The notes under the pieces are model-generated. The model was given only the letters and a program-made list of their open reading frames with translations, ran no database searches and was not told where the DNA came from. DNA of 64,000 nucleotides from Mermis nigrescens (lineage: Eukaryota > Nematoda > Enoplea > Mermithida > Mermithidae): the NCBI GenBank assembly GCA_036768485.1, contig JAVLUZ010000157.1, forward strand, positions 14,511,877-14,575,876, read 5' to 3'. A program made the translations under genes and the position numbers. Positions 25,001-36,673 of this stretch are shown here, one piece after another. Numbering within the stretch: the first letter of the stretch is position 1; every line of letters begins with the position of its first letter.

Positions 25001-28000
25001 AAACGACTCTATGTAAGTCTCTTCTACATCCTCTGCAAGAAATCAGTGCAAAATTATGCAACTTAATGAAAAGTAATTTCGTTGCCATGGCAACGTATAC
25101 TTAGCATTGGTCTTTTTTTAGGTTACAGTGGTTTTTTTAGGTTACAATCGAACTTTTTTGGCAGTTTTTGGGGTGATTATTATTTTTTGTGAAAAATAAA
25201 TATCAGGCATCATGATAGGTGCTACGAGGCACATTCCTGCTAAGTTTTGTAAAAATTGGCGCTGGTTTTTTTAGGTTACAACTGGTTTTTTTAGGTTTGG
25301 CTTTGGAGGTATACTGTAGGTATGTGGATGACATAGGAGAACTAAATTTTTTTCTGACATTAGACTGCAAGGGAGCCCAACGTGAAAACATAAAAGATTC
25401 CACCAAATATGAATACGGGTAGAAATACTGACCCTCAAAAATGCTTTTAAAAAAATCATAAAAATGGCAATTTTTAGGAACTTTTCGACAAATTTATATC
25501 TCAAGTTTCCGAATGATCCGGAAAACGACCAGGGGTCAGTTGTAATCCTCACGGCATAGCTTGTCCGCCAGTATAATATCTTCAGTCATGTCCTTTTGGT
25601 TATGGAAAAAAGGGGTGATTTTTTTAGGTTACAAATCGACTGGTTTTTTAGAGGCCAGCACTATATGCTCAAAAACAGAAAAAATCTATACTGGAATAGC
25701 CGTTTCCGCGTTTGAAATTGTTTTGAAAGCTATTCCATAAGCGAAAAATGGCTTCCAGGTTGCAAGGAAAATGAAAAATGTCATTATTAAACAATGTCCG
25801 GCGCGAAGCGCCGAAAAAATTGAGAAATCATGATCACTGACGGTCAAAAATTATTGCAAATTACAAACCCATTCTTTATTTCGCCAAATATCTTTGGTCA
25901 ATGAGGGGGCGCCGCCCCTCAAATCCGCCTTGGCATAAATAGGTTATTATTGCCTTCACTTTTTTGAAAAACAACGAGCATCGGTAAAAATACGAACCAG
26001 TTACATTCCTAAATTGGCCGATCGGGCACTGGTCATCAAAACATGCGTTTTACGAGTTAACAATCAGGTAATGACTCTACGAAAAAATGAGATGCTTTCG
26101 CAGTAAACTGACTTGATTAAAAATGAATTAAATAAATAAAGTAAAAATTTGGATAAGTGGGTCACATTTTCCCCCAATATACTCAGAACTTTCCCAGCAT
26201 CACCTTGTATTTATGTCCCAAAATTGACTGATGGTAGAGTACCCGGGTTTTCGGATTTTCAGGGCAGGTGATTTAGAACGAATCAATTTTTAGAAGGAAT
26301 GCACTGCATATATACGTACACCATAGTTTTGAACGGTCTATTTTAGACAAAATGCATGAGCTAGAAAAATAGGGCCTTTGCTGAAAAAATGTTAAGAAAT
26401 AATAAAATCTGCTTAATTTATAGTTCGATCTAAGCAATGAATCATATCGCATGTTCTCCCGTCAAAATTTACCTATGCAAATGATAAGAAAGGCGACGAA
26501 AAAGAAGAGCACGTAGCCACGCTTAGGCTCATCGTCCTTTCCGAATCCTTTGCCGAACCATTCCAGTCTGGGGAATAATCTATCTTTACACACAGCCTAA
26601 AACAAAAATTAAATCATACGTGAATTTCGTTGACAGATTCGGGAATTGCAGAAACGAAAACCTTTTTTGGAAATTTATTTTTTCGAGAATTCTATTTTCA
26701 CCTAAAAATTGGGATTTTGTACTTGCATACCTTTACCGATGTTTAAGTGAAGAAATGGTATTAAGGCCTATTTTTCTGCATTTTCGACCAAAAGTTAGGA
26801 ATTATTCACTGCCATCCAAGTAAATGATCGAATCAACCTGATCATAATCTGGAAAAATACTTGTACCTAATCGTCGTATATACATGCGTATAGGGGTGAG
26901 GAGTATTACCACCCCGGCGAAAACGTCAGCCGGACAGGTACTGTCGAGGCGATTTCGAACTCATAAGAACTTTTTTCCGTTACTTTTGTGGTTGAAAGCA
27001 GTAAACCAAAAATTGATCAATTTTTCCCTTTTTCAGTGTTAAAAGTGATATAAAGCGTCAAAATGGACTAAAAATGCTTTAAAATGCGATATTACTACGA
27101 AAAACGTCTTATAAGCTATGTTGATCAATTCAATCATTTAAACAGCAAAAAATCGCGACTATTGAATTTACTGTTTTAAATTTTGGGATTTCACCCCCTG
27201 CCGACCCTGATATTGTACAGCAAATGATACTTGTATGTACAATTAGGTAACACTATCATCCTGAAAAACGAAAAATACATAAAACAGCGTATTAAAAGCA
27301 AAATTGTCTGAAGTGCTCCTTTATTCATCTACAATAATTAACCATTTTGAGCAATCTAACAACTTTTGTACAATTTTTATATTTGTTCATAATTTTCTTC
27401 ATTTCTTGCGAATAAAAAGAAGAAAACACACCGATTTACATTTAAACAGTTTTAAACATTTGTAAGTTTATCTCTACAACTTTTTATTCCTACTTTCGAA
27501 TGCTCAAGCCAGAAAATGACTAAGACAGCACTTTACACCGTTTTATTTTTTGGCATTATCATTCATATCAATACTCGTTTTGAAAAAATCACTTTAATAA
27601 GTACCTGAAAAACTTTAGGAGCCGAAACTAGAGCACCGAGCGCCGAGCTGAGAGTCGCCGCAAATATGCCGGCTAAAATGAGCGGCAACCATGCGCCTTC
27701 GAGTTCCCATATCTATGATTTTTAGATGATTTTTGGAAAAATTATCCGAATAATATGAAATACAGAAAAATGATGTCACCTGATAACTGTTCAGTAATCC
27801 GTACGGACATTTACCGGAACAAGTTTCGTTTATGCCAAACCACGTCGCATTCGTGACGTCATCAGTATAAACGATGGGAGTACCGGAAGCATGTCTTGAA
27901 AAAAAAATTATCCAGAAGCAGGCACGTATCTCTGGGGGGAATGGGGGTTTAGACCCCCAAAATTTAGAAAAACAGCCTTTTTGGGCTTATTCCCCCAAAA

Positions 28001-31000
28001 TTGGTATTGGTCCCCCCAAACCACGGTTTTTTTGTACTCGGCAAAGATTTTTCCCGATGTACAAAGACTTTTCGGGACCTTCTTTGTACATGTACAAAGA
28101 TTTTTGGGAAGACAAAAATTGCAAAAATGGTCTAAAATTCGAAAAATTTCGGCGCTTCGCGCCGAAATGAGTAATTGTTTGTTCTATTATCTTTATAATG
28201 GCAGAAATTGCATTTCAAAAGTAAAAATGTCAAATTTTTCGGCGCTTCGCGCCGTTTTAAGACGATTCTTAGTGATTTTTGCCCTTAGAGACCCAGAAAT
28301 TAACTAAAACACACTACGAAAAGTCGAAGAAGTCTGTTTTTACCACACTAAAGTCGCTGCTATACCATATTATAGTGCTCAAAAATTTTGTGTTTACAAA
28401 ATGTACAAAGATTTTTAGGAAGACAAAAACTGTAAAAAGATGTAAAATTCCCACAATTTTCGGCGCTTCGCTCCGAACTGATAAATTATTTGTCCTATAT
28501 ATATCTTTAAAATGGCAGAATTTGCATTTAGAATGGTAAAATGTCAACATTTTTCGGCGCTCGCCGTTTTCAGATAATTTTTAGTAATTTTTGGCGTCAG
28601 AAACCCATAAATTAGCTAGAATACACTACCAAAGATCGAAAACCCTGTTTTACCACACTAAAATCGCTACTGTACTATATTATAGTACACGAAAATTTGC
28701 ATGTACAAAATGTACAAAGACTTTTGGGGACCATCTTTGTACATGTACAAACGGACCTTGTACAAAAAAAAACACTGCCCCAAACAGACGGCCAGCTACG
28801 TGCCTGTCCATAAGACCTACAGAACGTGGAGGAAAAAAGTTTTTCATATGTGATTATGCCAAAATCTTATATCGCGAGCCGAGATTTATCTCTCTTCGAA
28901 CTTTACTGACGAATCGACTAAGATTTTTCTGTACAATCTTGATTTTTCAATTTTTCCGACTCGCATAAAAAAATGGTTAATTCGCCCGATCAGCCGGGAA
29001 CCTAGTCTGCAGTAATTATTTACCATTCAGTGAGACGGGCCAACCCTTGTAAGCTTGAAAAATTGCAAATTTTGCCTTCCCAAAATAATCAAATACATTC
29101 GAGTTCACTGCAATGATACAACTCGCAGCAGTTTAATGGGCTTTCGTTATCGGCCCACCCAAAAATTACCGTCCCCCAAAATGCAGCTGTTACCCCTTCC
29201 CGGATTTGTGGGAAAAATTGTTTTTATCAGCGTTTTATGCGTTTTTATATACTATAATGAAAATTAAGAGGTGGCTGGCTACCTAGGAAGATTTCGGCTG
29301 TTAGAAACATTTGAGTGCATCTAATATTAACGCGTTAATACAAAAAAGGTGCTAGCTATACCTGGGCGTGAGGGGCGGGGGTTTGGAGGAGTATGCACCC
29401 CTGAGAAACCAGAATACCCCCCAGAAACCAGAATACCCCCAGAAACCGGAATACCCCCAGAAACCAGAATATCCAACCAGGAACCGAAATACCCCCCAGA
29501 AACCAAAATACCTTCCCCATTTTTTCGCAATTTTTGATTCCTGGATAGTGCTCGATGAGAAACGTTGATACCACCATTTTTAAGGCCATTTCTTGACCTT
29601 TGAAAAATCTTGCAACCCAGAATTTCGGTGCTGCCCACGTATGGTGCCAGCCAAATGTTGAGATTTTTAGCATCGCTATGACACTTTTCAATAAAATTGA
29701 GATTACGTAAGAGAAATAATGAAGCGATTTACCGGACAACAGTTGACCCTGTTATCAGTACGGCACCGAAATAGGTGATACTAGTAACTAGAATGGCTAT
29801 CAAGGTTCCCTTTGGAATAGCTGAGGACGCGTCGGCTAAATCGCCGGAAATATTGGCGCCTGCCATGATTCCGGTGCAAGCCTGAAAAATAAGTTTAACT
29901 CATAGATATAATCGGGAGATGGGGATCCCCAGCTGAGTCAAAGTCCGCCTGAGAGGTAAAATCTCTTTCCCTTTAAATCTTAACTCCCCTCCGAATTTTC
30001 GGGCGAAAACGGGCCGTGTTAAAGTAAATTCAAAGTTGTTTCTACTATAACTTCCCAAAAATGGACTTTATTCACTCCCATTTTTCATATCCAGCACCTA
30101 TACTTGTTTTCATAGCGCTTGACTGTCCAGTTCATTCATAAACTTTTCTTCATAAATTTAACAGGAAAGATGGGGATCCCCTGCCAAAGTTGGATGTGCC
30201 CCATCCTCCAAAAGTTGGAGAATTTCAGACCACCGATTTCAAGCAAAATTTTAAAATTTTTGGTCATTTCAGGCGTTTTTTGCCACTTTGCGAAAAATTG
30301 AAAAATTCCCCCTACCCCCATTAAAATAATCGAGAAACCCCACCAAAATATTGAGCAGTTACACATGCATGCGTTTCTTTAAATTACCCACGATTAATTA
30401 TGAGGGGTTAAGGAATAACAAAAATATTAAAACAACCGATTAACGCAAGCTCAATCGCTAGGACGAAAATTTGGCAATAAATAACACAATTACTCCTCAG
30501 CCATCCCCCTAAACTGTTGACCGTGCGCAGGTACGTAGCCATTGATGGCAGACTTTTGTAGTGGGTATTTAAGTGAAAAAGTGTTAAAAATATAGATAAA
30601 ATACGCAGCACGTGTCTCTGGGGGGAATGGGGGGCGGAACCCCCAAAATTCAAGGAAAATTGGAAAAATAAGACTTTTTAAACGTTATCTTGTGCTATTT
30701 TTGGCTTTTTGGGCTTAGTCCCCCCAAATTGGTGTTGGTCCCCCCGAAATAGGACGGCCAGCTACGTGCCTGAAAATACGGAAATACCGGAAAAATATGG
30801 CGAAAACGTCGAAGAAGGAAGTGACGCTAAAATCGGCTGAGGGCAAAGCGTTGGTGCTGAAAGTGTCCCAGCTGTAGCCGGTCATGCCCCGACCGATTTG
30901 AAATTCGTTCGGCGGTATAAACGTGCCTATTACAAAGGCTATGATGGAAACGGTCAAAGCGACCAATAAAATCGCTTGCATTTTCGATTCAAAACTAACG

Positions 31001-34000
31001 CCTATCAGTACGATACCGAGCAGAACGAAAATCGTTATAAATCCAACTACTCGAACGTCCCATATTTGATAGCCCGTCAATTCGATGCCCTTTTCCTGCG
31101 ATTTTATGAACAAATTGTAAACCCTTTCGCTATAAGCGAACTACTTTTTGACGGAAAGATGAAAAAGATAAAAAGAATGGTAAAATATTCAAATTCTTGT
31201 TTACCCTAAAAAATCTTATATACTCGTAGTAGCATGTCTAGTGCAGTGAGTACCATGTACACGTGGGCGTGGGAGGTTATGGGGTAACCCCCTCCCCTGC
31301 AGAAACCAAAATACCCCCCAGAATTCAATTTTTGACAATTCTTTATATTTTCGGAATTTTTTGATCCCATTGGATAGTGATCGTTGAGAAACGTTGAAAA
31401 ACGGTGGCTTTTCGTCATACCACCATTTTTAAGACCATTTTTTGACCTTTGAAGAATCTTGCACTCCCATAATTTAAGTGCCGCCCACCTATGTATGGTA
31501 TCATGGCAACTTCTTTTAATTCAAGAAGTCAGATTATCATACGTTTTTATGTTATACTAAAACGCCACAACCAATATCAATCTCACGTCAGTCGAAATAA
31601 GCTTATGAATTAATTTGTATAAGGGAAAAATTTTTCAACCGGTCCTTATTACGAAACTAAAGAAACGTATACTTGTTGTTAAGCGTCAAATCAGCATTTC
31701 TGAACCGTCATACCCTAAAAATCTGCTTTATTTATTGAGGAGTTTAAAATGAAATAACTTTAAAACTGATCGCTCACACACTTGTTTTCATGTACTAGAG
31801 CCGACCAGCAATCTTGAATTTATGTGCAAATGGCTAGCCTTTTATTCGATTACTTCTAGTAATTCTTGCTCCGTAAATGTGCCAACCAAACATGCACAAC
31901 TCATCCTTGATTAGCAGAGGACATTTAACAAAGTGCTTTCATTTTAATCATTTCTAATTATATTTTTTATATTTATATTATTTTACCATTTCATTTTTTT
32001 ATTTTGTGTTCTACTATTGTATTATATGTTTTTCATTTTTATTTTTTGATTATAAACTGCATAAACTGCATAAATTCCGTTATAGACAGTGAAATTCCAG
32101 CAGGAATTGGGCAATATAAGCTTGCGAAATAAACCCGCTTGAAGTTAGGCAAATATTTGCTCAACGGAGAATGCGCGCTAAGCTTTCTTTGTGCGTGTTT
32201 GAACATCGATCTACGTATTTACAATCAAAAAAAAATTATTGACAAAGGAACGATTTATTAGTTCTTAGACTGTTGCGAATGAAACGCATTCAGTATGCCA
32301 AATATAGCGCGAGAATGCGAACAAAATTGATAAGAACCGGTCATATGACGTTAGCCAATAGAAGAAAGCAAAAAACGGACAGTTGGAAAAATTCTTTACA
32401 ACCGGTTTTCCACTTTGACCGAAAATGAGCGCAAAAAGAAGTGGATAGGTAATGTAAACAAACTTGCTTCAAAGGATACAATGGGCTCAACGTTGAGCGT
32501 GTTGTTTACAAAAACTTTATTTATTCGGCTTTCAAAAATATCAATATGGACGCAATGTTCGACGTATATTAATAATGACGTCTTTTTTGATCGTGTTTAA
32601 TAAAAGCGGTGGAAAACGCGCCGAAAATACGAGCAATAAACATTTTCGCAATGACGCCATTTGACGTAGCAGGAAAACAACCGAACAAAAGTTCGATTAA
32701 CGAGCTGTTTTCCAGTGCAAATGCTTGACGTGAGAAATAATTTAAAATATGTTATTTTTCCGTTTATTCGTGCTACTGCAAATAATGATTCGGAAATGCG
32801 TACGATGAACAAAAATTATTTCTCGTGCTAGCCTTTGAAGGGTACTACATGCATACAACGTACTATTGTGCCCGTCATACTGTAGCAGTGGAAATAATAA
32901 TTCAAATTTCCTCTGTCCGGCGATTAGAAATATAAATTTTAGTAACAGTAAGTCAGCTGTATAAGAATCAAACTGCTATCAAATTAAATTAAATTTACAC
33001 AGGGTTTCAGGTAGGGACTTTCAAAGTCGTTTCGGGAAGAGTAACACTTTTCTCGATTTAAGACCCGCAAGATCAAAACCTAAATTAGTAGGACGTCCAA
33101 TCTATCATTTTAACTTTACGCCATTACAAATATATCAGAAATATAAATCAATTTTCAGCTTTATATGTAGTATGTTTGAAGTAACAAAAGATTAAAAGTA
33201 CCAAAAAGCAGCTAGTGATGTGTTAAGCTGCCTGCAGAATATAAAAATAAATGTATATCTTCTAATTACGATATGAAGAGAAAAATCATAGACGTATAAA
33301 TAATTAAACTAGAGTAATAACGAACGATAATAAAAGATCAAGCGCATTACAAATCAATTAGACGTATGCAACATATTCCTAGATTAACAACATGGCCGGT
33401 CTAAGACGGTTTAGCCAGAGAGCTTTTGAACTCAAATAGCCTCAGAAACTGGTATAAATGTGAAAATTGCATAAAAATTACGTGTATCCACAATTTCTGA
33501 TAAATTTTAAACGCTTTTGGTAGAAAATTCTCCACTTTCAATTATCCATTCTTTTCTTGGTCTTCATTCGGCCCTTTTTCCCCAATTTCCTATGCTCACA
33601 TTCTAAGGGTCTAGGAGACCCCTCAAGACTTCAAACCCGAGCAATAGCCTAGGCACTAGTCCGTCCAATGATTATCCTTGAAAAAGTTGCGTTGTCTTTT
33701 AAGAAGTTAAATCGGGCTACACATGGACAAAAAAGAATGATTTTGTTTGACTTTGATCATTTTCTCTAATTGTTTTTTTATTGAAAACCAGCCCGTCTAA
33801 ATAAAACCTCCAAGCCATCCGGCTTTTGTGCCGGCCCGTTCAATGAACGGGCTATTGCGCAGGTGCGCTAGACGTTTAAAAGGAATGCAGATACCTATAA
33901 CGTTCGAAAAAATTAATTTAAATATGGGTAAATAAACTTAAATCAATTAGGAATCACACGCTTTGGCATACCGCCAAATCATTAATTATGAGTAGGATCT

Positions 34001-36641
34001 ATAGAAAAATCATTCTCCTTTGAAATGATCCACGTTAAAAACCCGACTCACGTGCAATAAAGCAACCAGAGGTTCCGAAAAACCAACGACGCACATTCCA
34101 GAGGCGACGGCGTTCGCGAACGAAAAAATTAAGCCAATACTACCACCAAATTCAGGCCCCAGTGATCTGGATATCATGAAATAAGCGCCGCCTCAAAAGA
34201 GCAGAAAAAGTCAGAATAGTAGATATTTCCAGGATGAAACTTAGTTTTGTTTTTGCCATTTCATTACAAAGATCAAAAAAGTTAAGAGATCAATATACTT
34301 GGTATAGTTTATTGAGGGCACACACAGGAGTCAAATTCGTAAAATAAAAATATGCGTGCTAAGAAAAATAGGAAAAAACTCAATGAAAAAACGCAAAGAC
34401 AAGCTGAGCAGTGAAGGATGACATCGTGCTTCTATAACATTTGAAACTTGTGAGGTGCTCGAATTAAAAATCATTTTAAAATAATGACCGATGCTGAATC
34501 CTTCCTCTCTACACACAATCAGATGCTGTCAAAGCGTCATGACAGCTAAGCTTATTTCATTAACAAATTTTTCATTATATAAGAGTATGACTTTAACACA
34601 TAACATTTAGGTATATTACACTCAACAAGTACATAGTGCATAATTGAGATATGTAAATTAAAAAGGCAATAACTTATCAAACTGAGTAAGCTATTTCCAT
34701 TTCTTGAACTCAAACATTGAATTTAAAAGTTTGCATGCTCGTCGAGTAATTTTTGTTTCTACTTGCTTGTTTCAATCGAGCCTCAAAATTAGGTTCTAAG
34801 GGCCGAATGACAGAAGACAGGTTATTTTAACCGACGGTTGAGCTCTAACCTCCGCTTAGCTATCCATAGGCTAAATTTAACCAGCAGTCAAATTTAATTG
34901 GCATGACAGAACGCTGGTTAGACGCTGATTGTCTAACCTATGGTTAAAGTCTGGTAACCAGACTTTACCCGAGGTTAAAAAAATTCTCACAATTCTTAGC
35001 ACCGGAAATCAACGATCAGGAAATGATTCGTGTCTACATAATTCGTCGCATGCAATTTTTTGACTTCATTACGTACTTATCCATTATCAGACGCATTAAT
35101 ACTGTTCCAGCATTGTTTGTTACATTACTTCATTGTCCCTCTCCACTCCAGTCAATCAAAATGTCTTGTGAAAAGAAAAAGGAGCGAAATTTAAATTGTT
35201 CTAGTCTTGATCGAATACGTATGCAAACATAAACACATTATCGAAAATAAGAAAACGGGCGACGTTACTACACAAACAAAGAAAAAAATTTGAATTCAAT
35301 CGTCGACGCATTTGAAGAAAACCCCGACTGTCGATCGCGAAGCAAAGTCCAGCTTGAAGAAAAATGGCGAAGCTTGGAAAGAGTGATCCATCTATGCAGT
35401 GGCGGATCCAGGATTTCCTAAGAAGGGCGGTACCCCTAAGGAGGGGTGGGGCGGAACCCTGACTTGAGCGGAAAAATTAGCCGTTTTAACCCGAAAATCG
35501 CTCAAAAATCCTTAATTTTGCGCACTATTTTGGGCCAATGGGGGGCGGCCGCCCCCTGCCCTAAAATCCGCCCCTGCGCAAGGTTAAAAATCTCCGGTTA
35601 AATCAGTCGTTTTTAACCTCCGGTCAGTTTGACCGGCCTTCTGTCATACCGATATTTAACCAGCGCTTAACCAGATTTTAACCGATGGTTAAAGTTAAGC
35701 GGCTTTCTGTCATACCAAAAACATTCAACCTGAGATTTTAGTCGACTTTTTCTGGAATTTAACCATCGCTTAACGTAAACCAGCGTTCTGTCATTCGGCC
35801 CTAAGTGATTCCTCTGTTCTTAAGATAATCGTCTCGGACAATGTATGATGAGATATATTCGTGGAAATAAATTACTTTTTAAGTTTTTCTTTGAATATTT
35901 TTGAAATTATTGCAAAGATGGGATTAAATAGGTCTGTAACTTTCAAATAAATGCATAGTGTTGTTCATTGGTCATCGTTCGGAAGCATTCACGTATACAA
36001 ATTTGATAATTATATTCCTTTCCTGTAATTTGTAGTTTAATTTGTTGATAGAGCCGAATGTTGATTTTTCTCGTTTTCTCTATTGTAATATACTTCGATA
36101 AAAACTGTGAAAAGTTGTTTGATAATCAGAAGACGCTTGGTCGTCTTTTTATACACCATCTTCAACGTCACTGATTTATTGGCGTATAAGTGACCTTTAC
36201 GCGTATTTTTTCGTATCTTTATAATGTGTACTTGCCGTAAAAAAACGTAAATAACGATAAGATAGCTTCTTTCAAAAGGAGATAAAAATTATACAAAGGG
36301 GTATAAAATAAAAAAATGTTTTAAATAGCATTTCTACGCGAAATGTGCAACAATGCATTTTTACGCGAAATGCGCAACTGCTGGAAACATACATGCACAC
36401 TGGAGGGTATGGGGGTATCCCTCCTACCAGGACTTTTGAAAGGCATACCCTTTCGGGCCGTATTGGGACCAAATCTATTGCTTGAACCTTAGAAAAGCGT
36501 CAAACGACGTACAAGAGTAAAAATTCAAGCACAAATACTTGACTCGAAAGCGATAAAAATATTGATTTTTCTCAGCGTTTCGAGCAAATTGATAAATTGT
36601 ACGTGCATGTGTTTTATTGTCACAGATCGTGTTACAGTACA

Positions 36642-36673
<32 letters not shown>

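Larger units (their letters stand above)
23767..25932. mobile_element. Family J element, copy J3 (2166 bp) with nested A and K elements
   Basis: Starts CAGCGGCGGATCTAG and ends AAATCCGCCTTG, flanked by GCATGAAT (23759..23766) and GCATAAAT (25933..25940), 7 of 8. Family A copy 23857..24305 and family K element 24577..25663 lie inside. Removing both leaves about 630 bp. NKCC intron 11. Confidence 0.75.

Noticed and set aside
24577..25663. CACTA-superfamily assignment for family K
   Set aside because: The tips read TAGTG...CACTA, the reverse of CACTA elements, and the target is TA rather than 3 bp.
29403..29515. CRISPR-like array
   Set aside because: Units are contiguous without spacers and the genome is eukaryotic with introns.
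29349..29739. Repetitive open frames ([15 protein letters not shown] types)
   Set aside because: They come from the minisatellite within a family C MITE.
30976..31209. Plus-strand open frame
   Set aside because: Antisense shadow of NKCC exon 7.
35397..35576. 8-bp duplication for J2
   Set aside because: Flanks CATCTATG and CGCAAGGT do not match, so insertion of J2 is inferred from its ends only.
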